A DNA stretch of 64,000 nt from Bryobacterales bacterium (GCA_016716385.1 JADJWL010000012.1:62001-126000); one strand, 5' to 3'. Shown: positions 27,522-37,315, counted from the stretch's first letter. Numbers and translations: made by a program. The notes: a model not told the origin generated them from the sequence alone.

Positions 27522-29180
27522 ATGCGGCTCGCTCTCAGCCTCTTCGCCCTGGCCGCGGCGCTGTTCGCGCAAGCCCAGGAGAACTCCGGCGTCATCGCCG
27601 GCGTGGTCCGCGACGCGTCGACCGGTCAGCCGGTGGCGAATGCGAAAGTTTGGGCGAACCGGGGCGCCTTTGGCGCCACTCCGGGCACGTACGTCAGTGG
27701 CATTGAGACGGTAACTGGCGCGGACGGCAGGTATGCCTTCCGGTCCTTTCCTCCCGGGCGTCACCGTCTCGATGTCAGTGCTTGGCTTGACTCGGGCGAC
27801 CTCGCGGTCGTGGAGCGGTATGTCCGGCTGGAGGCTGGGCAGGAACTCGCTTCGGTTGACTTCGCCCTGGCCCGCATGGCCTCGATCTCCGGGAGGGTTC
27901 TCGACCACAACGGCGAACCGGTCCCGAAGACGTGGGTCTTCCTGATCGGCCGTGAGTACTCGCTGGGGACACTGCGTTCTTCGTACCGGAAATTCGCCGA
28001 AACGAACGACCTGGGCGAGTACACGCTCAATCTCGTCTGGCCCGGCCGATCGTACCTGGTGGTCGCGGCCGAAAAGAGGATGAAAGTGGATGCGGTCTCG
28101 CCCGCCCCCGGAAAGCGCGAGTTGCGGAAGCCGGCGATCATGCACACGTTCTACCCCGGCACGCCGGCGGTGGAAGGCGCCCAGCCCTGGGTCCCGCGCA
28201 GCGGCGAACAGCGGGAGGGTGTCGACATCGTTTTGCTGCGTGGGCCGTCCTATTGCGTTTCAGGCGCCCTGCGGGGCGCTGGCGGACGAGGGCCTCTGCG
28301 TTTCATCCTGGAACCGCGCCGGCTTGAGCAGAGCAGCAGCCGGGGGACGGTCGTCCAGTTGCACGGCGTCACGGGGCCCGATGGCAGAATCCGGATCTGC
28401 GGCTTGCCCTCCGGCGAATTCCGGCTGACGGCGTACGCGCAGCCGGCTGATTGGGCAATTCCACCGGACTTCTTCGGTTCTGGGCCGGTCGATATTGGCG
28501 ACGACGACGTCGAGGACCTGACCCTGATCGCGCAGCCGAAGATGGAGGTGCCCGGCGAAACGGCCTGGGAGGGTGGCGCCCCGGAAAGCCTGCCGCCGCC
28601 GGCGATTCGCGTCTGGCTGAACCCGATCGGGCGGGCTTCTTTCAGCCAGGAGCGCAGCGCGTTCGAGGCGAAACGACCGGTTCCCGGCACCTTCACAATC
28701 CCGCAGGTCCTGCTGGGCGAGTACGAAGTCGAACTCCGCGATGTGCCGGACGAGGCGTACGTGAAGGACATCCTGTACGGCGGGCAGAGCATTCGTCACC
28801 AGCCACTGCGCGTCGGAAGCGCGATTGGCAACGCTTCGCTACGGATCGTGCTGGGGCTGGACGGGGGCACCGTCGCCGTCAGGGCCGCCGACAGGGAAGG
28901 CAAACCGGCGGCCGACGTCCACATCGTCCTGCTGCCGGACGCTGCGCTCACCGAGGCGGCGCTCGCGGACTCGCTGGCGACGGGTCTGGCCGACCAGATG
29001 GGCTACTGGATGTCGGGCCGCCTCGCCCCCGGCAAGTACCATGTTCTGGCGGTGCGGGCGCCGATCAACAAGAGCCCGGAGCGCATCGGCCAATTGCTAC
29101 GGTCCCGGAGCCGCGCCAAGGAAGTGGAAGTCGGGCCGAAGGCTGAGGTTCAAGTGACGGTGGAACCGGCGGAGCCGTAG
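27522..29180 (+). CDS. secreted multi-domain carboxypeptidase-regulatory-like protein (paralogue 2)
   Basis: 552 residues, with GGAGG just upstream of ATG and a signal peptide (LALSLFALAAALFAQA). Beta-sandwich modules begin IAGVVRDASTGQPVANAKVW and ISGRVLDHNGEPVPKTWVFL. The C-terminus (YVKDILYGGQSIRHQPLRVG, LDGGTVAVRAADREGKPAAD, RSRAKEVEV) parallels the gene at 24248. No enzymatic motif is seen. Same subfamily and probably the same compartment. Confidence 0.75.
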   Translation: MRLALSLFALAAALFAQAQENSGVIAGVVRDASTGQPVANAKVWANRGAFGATPGTYVSGIETVTGADGRYAFRSFPPGRHRLDVSAWLDSGDLAVVERYVRLEAGQELASVDFALARMASISGRVLDHNGEPVPKTWVFLIGREYSLGTLRSSYRKFAETNDLGEYTLNLVWPGRSYLVVAAEKRMKVDAVSPAPGKRELRKPAIMHTFYPGTPAVEGAQPWVPRSGEQREGVDIVLLRGPSYCVSGALRGAGGRGPLRFILEPRRLEQSSSRGTVVQLHGVTGPDGRIRICGLPSGEFRLTAYAQPADWAIPPDFFGSGPVDIGDDDVEDLTLIAQPKMEVPGETAWEGGAPESLPPPAIRVWLNPIGRASFSQERSAFEAKRPVPGTFTIPQVLLGEYEVELRDVPDEAYVKDILYGGQSIRHQPLRVGSAIGNASLRIVLGLDGGTVAVRAADREGKPAADVHIVLLPDAALTEAALADSLATGLADQMGYWMSGRLAPGKYHVLAVRAPINKSPERIGQLLRSRSRAKEVEVGPKAEVQVTVEPAEP

Positions 29181-29421
29181 TTTCCTGTCACGACGGGAAA
29201 CACAGCGGACGAGATCGAAGGCAACATCCGGGAGGCGGTCGAACTGCATCGCCCCGGGTGCGCAGGCGCCATCGGCCTCAACACGGCAATCGGCCGGTGG
29301 TCCTGCTCGATCGCGGGCCACGTCGGCTTCGCTCATGCGAACGGTTGCCTTTAGAGCGAACCCTACCTCTCGGCAATTTCCGGATACTGAGTTCGGGGGC
29401 TCTGCCGGCGAACCCGCGAGG

Positions 29422-29743
29422 TCAAGCCACGCGCAGCCTGGCCGGCTCGTCTGTCTTGCCGTGCGGCCGGACGACGATCTCGACGTCCTGGCCCAGGGCC
29501 ACCAGGAATCGGAGCAACCGCTCCACCGGGAACTGGCGGAACTCTCCGCGGAGCATCGTGGAAAGATCGGGTTGAGAGATGCCGAACAACTTCCAGGCGT
29601 CCGCCTGCTTCAGCTTCGTTATCTTGAGGATCGAATCGATCTTGTGGACAAGCTGGGTCCTTCACCAGGTGTTCCTCGGCGTTGGGCAGACCAAGGTCGT
29701 GAAAGACATTCCCGCTGCCGGTCTCGTACCTTTTCTCACTCAT
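29422..29743 (-). pseudogene. higA: decayed HigA-type antitoxin
   Basis: Begins at ATG 29743 (MSEKRYETGSGNVFHDLGLP) and reads to HLVK, then a single extra base near 29656-29661 shifts the frame. In the other frame the classic HigA helix-turn-helix follows (LKQADAWKLFGISQPDLSTM, then LRGEFRQFPVERLLRFLVAL), ending at 29422. With one base removed the gene is 106 residues. It overlaps the higB stop by 8 bp, as in intact higBA operons. Confidence 0.7.
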
Positions 29744-30106
29744 CCTCCCCTCCCGTTGCGATCGCCGCCGCCTCGCGCAGCCGCGACTTGACCAGTTCCA
29801 GATCGCTTCGCGGCGTCGCACGTCCAGACTTCGACTTCTTCTGAAAGGCGTGCAGCACGAAGACCGCACTTCGATAACGCAGAGTGTACGCAGTTCGGAA
29901 GGTGTCGCCACGATAGTCCCGCAACGACCCCCAAGCCGCCGAAACCGCTCAAAACTCTCGCGTCAGGGTGTTTGCCGCCGCATTGTGCGACAAAGAAGGG
30001 CATACCCGATGCAATCCTGGACGAGCCCGGGAAACGCGCGCAAGTCCCTAAGCCTCGAACCGACCCAGATCAACGGCTTCGGAAGCCGCTCAGGGGGCAT
30101 TGTCAT
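29736..30106 (-). pseudogene. higB: decayed HigB-type (Gp49-like) toxin
   Basis: Three frames together give a Gp49/HigB-like toxin. The N-terminus reads LPKPLIWVGSRLRDLRAFP from ATG 30106 or 30100. The middle is VAQCGGKHPDARVLSGFGG after an extra base near 29994-29998. The C-terminus is RDYRGDTFRTAYTLRYRSAV and then FVLHAFQKKSK after a second extra base near 29924-29928. Removing both bases gives 122 residues, so the toxin is inactive as sequenced. A TATACT element (30112-30117) is still present 5 nt before the start. Confidence 0.7.
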
Positions 30107-30111
30107 CTCTC

Positions 30112-30117
30112 AGTATA
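30112..30117 (-). promoter_or_regulatory. -10 element TATACT of the higBA relic
   Basis: TATACT on the minus strand, 5 nt before ATG 30106. The promoter has outlived the reading frames. Confidence 0.4.
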
Positions 30118-30165
30118 GTGGAGGATCAGCAGTGACGATCCGCGAGTCCCCGGGGAGCGGATTTC

Positions 30166-31806
30166 TTGCCAGGGGGAAGTGACGGCACCTTGTATAAGAC
30201 AGCAACATCAGTTGTGATGGTCTCCATTCTCCTGGTGTCCGGGAGTGGCCTGGTCGCCCAAGCACCCGTGGGTCAGGAGACCCGTCAGTGCCGGGTTGCG
30301 GGTACAGTCAAGGATGCGCTCACGGGGGCTGGAATTGCAGGAGTCGTTGTGTATCTGTTCCCCTGCGACGGCCGGCTGCTCCTGACGACGCGGTCCCGGG
30401 CCGATGGAGAGTTTGCCATCGAGGAGGTTGAACCCGGATGCTACCGGCTCCGGCTTGCCACCATGTACGTCCCCTATGCTGGCGCCAGCGAGTCGAAGGG
30501 ATCGGAGCGCCAGGGGGCAACGTTCTGGCTCGCTCCGGGCGAAGAGCGAGCCGGTCTGGACTTCAAGCTGGAGCCAGGAGCTGCCGTCGCGGGCCGCGTC
30601 CTGGACGAAGAGTCCGAACCGGTTCCGGAGTTGAGTGTGATGCTCCTGCGGACCGTGTACGATGACGGCACGCGGCGCCTCCTCGGAACGCGCGGCGCCA
30701 AGACGGATGAGCGCGGCGCTTTCCGGGTTTCTCTTGTCCCGGCGGGACGGTATTTCGTGTATGTGCACGGACCCGCCTTGACACGTGACCCCGGCGATGC
30801 CGAGGGCGGCAGGTACGCTGGCGGCTACTATTACCCCGGCGTCGCAACCTTCGATGGCGCCGTGGCGATCGAAGTGGGCGCCCGCGACGAGTTGGCGGGA
30901 ATCGATCTCCGATTGAAGCGAGGCCGCGTGGCGACGGTGCGCGGCAACGTGACGCCTGCCACTGCGCTGACGCAGAAGGTAAGCCTTTGGCTGGTGCCCG
31001 ACGAATGGCTTGCGAACTTTGGCAGAGTCACGCAACTACCGGCGCAAGGCGGCAGGTTCGAGTTTCCCGCAGTTGCTCCCGGCAGATACCGGCTGGTGAA
31101 CCACGACCCTGGAACCAGTGAGCTGGCGCTCGACGTGGGTGAACGGAACCTCGATGAGATTGAGGTCGTGGTCGGCGACCACGCGCGTTGTACGGTCGAG
31201 GTGAGCGCGGAAGAAGCGGACAACCTGTCGTTCAGCACGATGGGGGTTGCATTGGTGAACATTAAGAACTCCCGCCATCATCCTTTGTATGGCATGACGA
31301 TGCGAGCCAATCTCGATGAAGGCGGCCGGACAGAGGTCACCGTGAGCCCTGGAAACCGAGTTCATTTTGCGTTCTCCGGGCTCCCTGAGACGGCGTACAT
31401 CAAGGCAGCACGGACGGATGGGGCCGACGTCCTGGAAGAAGGGTTCGAACCAGTGAACAATCTGCCGGTCAGGATCGAGGTCCTCGTCAGCAACAAGGCC
31501 GGACAGACAACGGGAGTCGTGAAAGACGAAGACGGCGAGCCGGTGCCGGCGGCGACGGTTGTGATGATTCCGGAATTCCGGCGGCGCAACACGGTGCGCT
31601 TCGTGCGATGGACGGCGACGGACGAGAAGGGCTTCTACAGAATCGGCAGTCTGGAACCCGGCGAGTACAAGGTCTACGCCTGGACCGACGTGGAGCCACA
31701 CCGGTGGAACGATCCGGAGTTCCTGCGCCCGTACCTGAGCAAAGGGGAGCGCGTCAAGGTGGAGCCCGAGGCCGTCAGGAGCGTCGACCTGACGGCGTTG
31801 AATTGA
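30166..31806 (+). CDS. secreted multi-domain carboxypeptidase-regulatory-like protein (paralogue 3)
   Basis: 546 residues from TTG 30166; TTG 30190, in front of the signal peptide (TSVVMVSILLVSGSGLVAQA), is an equally possible start. Modules: VAGTVKDALTGAGIAGVVVY, VAGRVLDEESEPVPELSVML and a C-terminal DEDGEPVPAATVVMIPEFRR. The last 280 bp are nearly identical to the end of the gene at 37290, while the rest is much more diverged. No catalytic motif. It belongs to the second subfamily, with the genes at 37290 and 38972. Confidence 0.75.
   Translation: MPGGSDGTLYKTATSVVMVSILLVSGSGLVAQAPVGQETRQCRVAGTVKDALTGAGIAGVVVYLFPCDGRLLLTTRSRADGEFAIEEVEPGCYRLRLATMYVPYAGASESKGSERQGATFWLAPGEERAGLDFKLEPGAAVAGRVLDEESEPVPELSVMLLRTVYDDGTRRLLGTRGAKTDERGAFRVSLVPAGRYFVYVHGPALTRDPGDAEGGRYAGGYYYPGVATFDGAVAIEVGARDELAGIDLRLKRGRVATVRGNVTPATALTQKVSLWLVPDEWLANFGRVTQLPAQGGRFEFPAVAPGRYRLVNHDPGTSELALDVGERNLDEIEVVVGDHARCTVEVSAEEADNLSFSTMGVALVNIKNSRHHPLYGMTMRANLDEGGRTEVTVSPGNRVHFAFSGLPETAYIKAARTDGADVLEEGFEPVNNLPVRIEVLVSNKAGQTTGVVKDEDGEPVPAATVVMIPEFRRRNTVRFVRWTATDEKGFYRIGSLEPGEYKVYAWTDVEPHRWNDPEFLRPYLSKGERVKVEPEAVRSVDLTALN
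31529..31806. repeat. conserved 3' block, copy A
   Basis: Nearly identical at DNA level to 38612-38891; both encode the final module, including GEPVPAATVVMIPEFRRRN and PHRWNDPEFLRPYLSKGER. The upstream parts of the two genes are far more diverged. Confidence 0.75.
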
Positions 31807-31827
31807 CGATGCGAGCTTGAGACTAGA

Positions 31828-33515
31828 ATGTGGAGATTCTCTTCCCGGATGCGCTTCGTTGGCTGCTTCCTGGTCATCGTGGTGGCGTGCCTTGTCCCGG
31901 CGGTGCGCGCGCAAGCACAAGGAGGCAGAGAGCCTAACGTTGCGCGGCAAGTGGACATCCCCAAGACTGGCTCCATCAAAGGCCGGGTGCTCGACGCTGC
32001 AACAGGCGAACCCCTGCGGGATCTGACGGTAGGGCTTGCCAACGCCTCCAACGGCGCTCCCGTCCAAACCGACCCGGCGGGACGTTTCCGCTGGACCGGA
32101 CTGAACCGGCACGCCTATGTTGTCAACCTCTGGCCGGGTTCCGGATACGTCGCCCGCAGAGTTGTGGCTGACCTTTCCCGCGCCGACACGGTCGATGGCA
32201 TTGAAATTCGGGCACACAGCGCGGCAGTGCTTACCGGACGTGTGGAGAACGCACATCAGCGGCCAGTGCCTGGACTCCGGGTGAGCGCGACCGCGGCCGG
32301 CATGGTGCGCGGGCTGTATCCGGCATCGGTTCGCGGAAGTGCGACCACTGACGACCTCGGGGGCTTTCGAATCGGAGACCTCCCGCCCGGTCGCTATTTC
32401 CTCAGGGTGGACTTGCCGCCGCGTTCCGTCGAGGCGGTCCGGGCGGTTCAGGACCCAGATGAGTTGCCGGTCAGTGAGGCAACGACGGGCGATGTCGCCA
32501 CCTACTACCCGAACTCGGCTCCGATGGAGGGTGCGGCCACGATCACAGTCTCCGCGGGCCAGGTAGTCGAAGGCATTCGCGTGTCGCTCGCACAAGAGAG
32601 AACCATGTGTGTCCTGTGGCGGCTGCCTCAGGCTGAAGGCCCCCACGCGCCTGTGGTGAAGGCTCGGGTGGAATCCGCCCAGCGACAGGGCCACAACGCA
32701 CTGGCCGCTGGCTCCATCGGCGGAGGAAAAGGGGCACGGCCGAGGTGTGCGGCCTCCCGTCCGGTGACTACCGGCTGGTCCTGGTGGAAGCGGCTCAGAC
32801 CGCTGACGGCGGACGGTACGCTTCCGTGCCTTTCAGTCTTGGTCCGCGGAGCATACGCCTCCCGGACGTGTCGCTGCACCCGCTGACTACGGTCGCCGGA
32901 CGGCTGAGAATCGAAGGGGAGCGCGAACAGCCCCGGCTGGAGCGCCCTGCGTTCTTCGTCTTGCGTCCGGCGGGCCGCGCGCTCATTCGCGGGGAGCGCA
33001 CTTCCGCCGGAGTGCGCGAGGAGGGACCCTTCACGATTGCCGCCGTTGTACCGGATGACTATTGGCTGAGCTGGTTCGTACCGCCGGGATACTACGTGAA
33101 AGAGGCCACAGTTGGCGGCGCGGACGTGACCAGAACGCCTTTCCGATCCGGCGGGCCGGCGGGGGCGGAGTTCGAAGTGCTTCTAGGCCGCGACCCAGCG
33201 ACACTTTCGGTCGAGGCGTTGGACGGAGAGCGTCCGGCAACGGGAGCTGTCGTGGTCGTTTGGAGAGATCCGCCGACATTCCCAGCCGGGCCGGGCGATG
33301 TGACCCTGGCCGAAGCGGACGACGGTGGGCGGGCGGCCGTCGCGGGGCTACCGCCAGGCAAGTACCGGGTGTTCGCGCACCTGGACCTGTGGAACGATGA
33401 GGAGGCGCAGACGCGTGAGTTCCTCGCCGCGCACCGCGCGGCAGGCGAGTCCGTGGAACTGCGGCCGGGCGAGACCAAAACGGTTCGTGTGCCGGTGGCC
33501 GGATCGGGAAGGTAA
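31828..33515 (+). CDS. secreted carboxypeptidase-regulatory-like protein (paralogue 4), one frameshift
   Basis: Starts with a signal peptide (FVGCFLVIVVACLVPAVRAQ) and the beta-sandwich modules SIKGRVLDAATGEPLRDLTV and LTGRVENAHQRPVPGLRVSA. The frame is lost in an AAAAGGGG run at 32727-32734, and the family block CGLPSGDYRLVLVEA continues in another frame to 33515. Adding one base gives an intact 562-residue protein matching its paralogues. ATG 31849 is an alternative start. Either a recent lesion or a homopolymer error. Confidence 0.7.
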
Positions 33516-33518
33516 GGA

Positions 33519-34973
33519 ATGCTTGCTTCGATTCACACAAGGGTCATTCTGGCCTGCCTTGTGGTGACACTGTTTGCCACGGGTGAGACGGTGGACGCAA
33601 CCGTGACGGCGTTCCATACGGACCTTCCTGTGGACCACGCCAAGGGGACCGTCCTCGACATCTCAGGGGCAATACGCGCGGTGGTGGAAACAGATGCAAA
33701 CGGCGCGTTCCGGGCCGGTGGACTCACCCCAGGGCGCTACCGGCTGGAAATCACCAAACCTGGCTATACGCCGGCATTGGTTTTCTTCTCCGTGCCTTCA
33801 GCCTTGGACAAGTTCCGCATCCGGCTCGCGAAATACGGGGTGATTTCAGGCATGGTCCGCACGGCGGCCGGAGCGCCCGCGGCCGGAGCGTCGGTGGTTG
33901 CCCTGATCACGCCGCCAAATGCTTCCTCCCTGGTGCGGTCGAGCGTTGCCCCGGCTCGAACGGACGACCGGGGGCATTACCGCTTGCATGGACTGCCGCC
34001 GGGAGCGTATACCCTAGTCGCCATCCGAAGCGATTCCCGCGGCGGCGGAAGCGCCATTCCTGTTTCTGAAGTCAGCTCCCTTTACCGGATATTCGCGGGC
34101 GAAGAGTATCGCAATGTAGACTTGAGCTTAAGGGCGGCCGGCGCTCACTCTCTTGCGGGTCGCGTCTCCCCGCCCGCGCCGGGCGGAGTGGTGATGGTTT
34201 CGCTGGCTCCGCGGGAGTTGCCCGGCGTCGTGATCGCGCACGCTCCGGCGCATGCCGACGGCAGCTTCAGGTTCGAATCGGTTCCCGCCGAGCCATTGGT
34301 AGTCAGGGCGGCGGGTTCGTTCGGTTCGCTCGTGAACGGCGTTTGGGGTGTGGAGCCGATAGCTCCTCCGCTCTACGGCAGTCGCGTCCTGGCCCTGCTC
34401 CATCCGGGCGATGAACTGGCCGTGCCGCTGTCCGGCCCCGCAACCACTGCGTTCCGACTGGACTTTCCCGGCCCAACAGGAGAGTGCCCACCTTCCGCGA
34501 CCCTGCATCTTGCGGCGATCGATTCCTGGGGCGGAAACGTGGACCGGGAGGTCCAAATTGAGGCCGGGGCTCCCGTCAGGATCTCCGGGCTGGCGCCTGG
34601 CAGATACCTGGCCAAGATTAGCGGCCTTCCCGCGTCATGTCATCACGTCGGCGACCCGGTCGTGGATCTGGAAGGGACGCTGGCCGAGACCCTCGTGATC
34701 CGGCTCGCCAGCGCAGCGTCGGTCGAAGGCGGGGTAGACAGGAACGAGGGACTTCCGGTCGTCCTGCTCTGGGCGGAAGGAGCCAGCGGGCTGTTGCTGC
34801 CGGATGGGCAGGGCCGTTTCTTCGCCAGCGGACTCCGTCCCGGCGAGTATCGGTTCCTGATTGTTCCACCTTCGGCATGGGCAGACGGGCGCGGCATCCC
34901 GAGCCCTGAGAACTGGCCGCAGCGCCAACTCCCGGCTGGCGTTTCGGAATGGGAGCTTCTGGTTTCCCCATGA
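33519..34973 (+). CDS. secreted carboxypeptidase-regulatory-like protein (paralogue 5)
   Basis: 484 residues beginning 3 bp after the previous gene, with AAGGAA upstream. Signal peptide ILACLVVTLFATGETVDA. Modules: KGTVLDISGAIRAVVETDAN, ISGMVRTAAGAPAAGASVVA, LAGRVSPPAPGGVVMVSLAP, and a C-terminal QGRFFASGLRPGEYRFLIVP. It is the most diverged of the paralogues. Its stop lies next to the sulfotransferase-like gene. Confidence 0.7.
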   Translation: MLASIHTRVILACLVVTLFATGETVDATVTAFHTDLPVDHAKGTVLDISGAIRAVVETDANGAFRAGGLTPGRYRLEITKPGYTPALVFFSVPSALDKFRIRLAKYGVISGMVRTAAGAPAAGASVVALITPPNASSLVRSSVAPARTDDRGHYRLHGLPPGAYTLVAIRSDSRGGGSAIPVSEVSSLYRIFAGEEYRNVDLSLRAAGAHSLAGRVSPPAPGGVVMVSLAPRELPGVVIAHAPAHADGSFRFESVPAEPLVVRAAGSFGSLVNGVWGVEPIAPPLYGSRVLALLHPGDELAVPLSGPATTAFRLDFPGPTGECPPSATLHLAAIDSWGGNVDREVQIEAGAPVRISGLAPGRYLAKISGLPASCHHVGDPVVDLEGTLAETLVIRLASAASVEGGVDRNEGLPVVLLWAEGASGLLLPDGQGRFFASGLRPGEYRFLIVPPSAWADGRGIPSPENWPQRQLPAGVSEWELLVSP

Positions 34974-34990
34974 AGGAGAGTTCCGAACCC

Positions 34991-35887
34991 ATGAATGATC
35001 CTAAGGCACCCCGAACCAATATGCCGCCCGCCCCCTTTTTGATCGGCATGCCGGACTCGGGCGTCGAAGTGCTACGCCTGATGCTCGACGCGCATCCGAA
35101 CATCGCCATTCCGAGCCCGACGTTCTTCGTCCCCGCCGCGCTCGACGCCAAGACTCCGGAGGAGTTCCTCGGCATTCTCACCGCTTCCCAAACCTGGCGC
35201 GACCACCACCTCGATTCCAATGCGCTCGGGGAAGCCCTGAGACGGATGCCGGAGTTCGAGCCGGCGGGCGCCGTGCGCCTGTTCTACCGGATGTACGCGG
35301 CGCGGTTCGGCAAGGCACGATGGGGCGACAGCACCCACCGCTACGGCCACCACATGGCGCTGCTGCACGAGCGCCTGCCGGAGACGAGGTTCCTCCACGT
35401 GATCCGCGACGGGCGGGACGCCGCTCTGGTGGCGCGCCGGTCCCATGGCTGGAAGGCGTTCGGCTCGGTCGAAACGCACGCCAGGGAATGGGCCGCCCGC
35501 ACCGTGACGTTCGCGCGGAACGCGCGCGAGGTTCCGTACCTGGAGATCCGCTTCGAAGACCTCGTCACACGCACGCAGGAAGTGCTGTGGCGCGTCTGCC
35601 GGTTCCTGGAACTGGACTACACCCCGCTGCTGCTCCAGTATCACGCGCGCGCGGCGGCACGCATCGGCGAACTGGAGGCGCTGGACCGCAAGGAGGCTCC
35701 GGTCAGCAAGGAAGAGCGGCTGCGGGGACTGTACGAAGAACTGCTGGCCGAGGCTCCCGGGGCGGCGCAGACCGGCCGGTGGCGGACGGAGATGAGCGCG
35801 GCCGACATCGACGCCTACCAGCGGGGGGCGGGCGAACTCCTGCGGCGCCTGGGGTACCCGGTCCCGGCGGCGGCGCGGGCGAGCTGA
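34991..35887 (+). CDS. sulfotransferase-family protein with altered PAPS loop
   Basis: 298 residues from ATG 34991, which has AAGGAG about 11 nt upstream; ATG 34970 would overlap the previous stop (ATGA). The fold signature is present: LRLMLDAHPNIAIP, then FLHVIRDGRDAALVARRSHG and the C-terminal WRTEMSAADIDAYQRGAGELL. The 5'-phosphosulfate loop, normally PRSGTT, reads PDSGVE here, so PAPS binding is uncertain. The acceptor is unknown. Genes on both sides encode secreted or propeller proteins. Confidence 0.7.
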   Translation: MNDPKAPRTNMPPAPFLIGMPDSGVEVLRLMLDAHPNIAIPSPTFFVPAALDAKTPEEFLGILTASQTWRDHHLDSNALGEALRRMPEFEPAGAVRLFYRMYAARFGKARWGDSTHRYGHHMALLHERLPETRFLHVIRDGRDAALVARRSHGWKAFGSVETHAREWAARTVTFARNAREVPYLEIRFEDLVTRTQEVLWRVCRFLELDYTPLLLQYHARAAARIGELEALDRKEAPVSKEERLRGLYEELLAEAPGAAQTGRWRTEMSAADIDAYQRGAGELLRRLGYPVPAAARAS

Positions 35888-35890
35888 CCG

Positions 35891-37136
35891 ATGGCGGCCG
35901 GGACACTGGTGGCGCGCACGTTCGACTCGGGCTTTGCGCACTCGCGCCACTCCTACAACGCGGTGTCGGTGGCCAGCGACGGGCGGGTCTACTACGTGCT
36001 CTCGTCGCAGTCGATCGACGTGGGCGCGCAGATGTACCGCTACGATCCGGCGGCGGACCGGATCGAGCATCTCGGGGATCTGACCGAGGCGTGCGGCGAA
36101 GCCGGGCGCAAGACGATCCCGCAGGGCAAGAGCCACGTGCGGTGTCGCCGAGTCCGGCGGGAAGCTCTACTTCGCCACGCACCTGTCGTATTACGCGGCC
36201 CGCGACGGCCGGGAAACCAAGGGCGAGCCGCCCGAGGGGTACCGGCCCTATCCCGGCGGGCACTTCCTGGCCTACGACATGGCGGCGGGCACGTTCGAAG
36301 ATCTTTGCCTGCCCGCGGCGGAGCAGGGCATCCTGGCGATGGCGATGGATCCGGCGCGGGGCCGGCTCTACGGGATGACGTGGCCGAACGGCTTCTTTCT
36401 GAGCTACGACCTCGCGGCGCACCACCTGAACATGGCGCCGGTCTGCGGCGAGGGAGAAACCGGCGAGGGACGCGCCTACCGCACGATCTGCCGGGCGCTG
36501 GTGGTAGATCCCGAAGACGGATCGGTCTATTTCACCAGCGCGGAAGGGACAATTCTGCGCTACCGCCCGGAATCGAACACGCTCGACACGGTGGCGGGCG
36601 ATAGTCTGCGCAAGGATTATTTCGGGATATACGACCCGGCGTCGCCGTTTCACATGAGTTATCATTGGCGGCAAGCGGTGTGGCATCCCGGCGAGCGGGC
36701 GATTTACGGAGTACACGGCAATTCCGGCTATCTGTTCCGCTTCGATCCGCGCGCCGGACGGGTGGACGCGATGGAGCGGCTGTGTCCGGAGCCGTCGCGG
36801 CGCAGCGGAATGTTCGACAAATTCTCGCACGGCTACCTGGGATTCGCGCTGGGGTCGGACGACCGTACGCTGTTCTATCTGACCGGGGGCGTGATTTATG
36901 AGAACGGGCGTCCGCTGCTGGAGCGGACGCGGCAGGTGGGAGCGCAGGGCGTGGAGAACCTGCACCTGATCACGTTCGACACCGGGACCGGCGCGTGCCG
37001 GGACCATGGTCCGGTGTGGCTCGATACGGGGGAGCGCCCGGCGTTCGTGCAATCGATCGGAATCGCTGGGGATGGCGCGGTGTACGCGCTGGCGGCGGTG
37101 GGGGCGCGCACGGATTTGATCCGGGTGGGGATGTGA
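35891..37136 (+). CDS. beta-propeller protein, one frameshift
   Basis: The first part (YNAVSVASDGRVYYVLSSQS, EAGRKTIPQGKSHV) ends in one frame. The rest (SGGKLYFATHLSYY, SGYLFRFDPRAGRVDAMERL, FALGSDDRTLFYLTGGVIYE) continues in another to 37136. Removing one G at about 36144 would give SHVRFAESGGKLYF and an intact 414-residue propeller without a signal peptide. It is closely linked to the sulfotransferase-like gene (3 bp gap). A fragment of this gene is duplicated just downstream. Confidence 0.65.
36632..36834. repeat. source segment of a local duplication
   Basis: Positions 36632-36719 and 36762-36834, inside the propeller gene, recur at 37153-37241 and 37243-37315. The intervening 42 bp are missing from the copy. 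Confidence 0.75.
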
Positions 37137-37152
37137 TGCGCGGCGCCGGCGA

Positions 37153-37315
37153 CGACCCGGCGTCGCCGTTTCGCGTGATGTATCATTGACGGCAAAGCCG
37201 TGTGCCATCCCGGCGAGCGGGCGATTTACGGAGTACACGGCTGTGGAGGCGATCGAGCGGCTGTGTCCGGAGCCATCGTGGGGAGCGCGATGTTCGACAA
37301 GCTGTCGCACCGCTA
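37153..37315 (+). pseudogene. duplicated, degraded fragment of the propeller gene
   Basis: A shortened copy of 36632-36834 with a 42-bp deletion and scattered substitutions, including an in-frame stop (TGA where the source has TGG). It lies directly in front of the next beta-sandwich gene and supplies that gene's start codon and first codons: MFDKLSHRY here corresponds to MFDKFSHGY in the source. Confidence 0.75.

Noticed and set aside
37200..37289. Upstream start of the beta-sandwich gene at 37200
   Set aside because: These codons are the degraded propeller duplicate; ATG 37290 has a ribosome-binding site and precedes the export segment.
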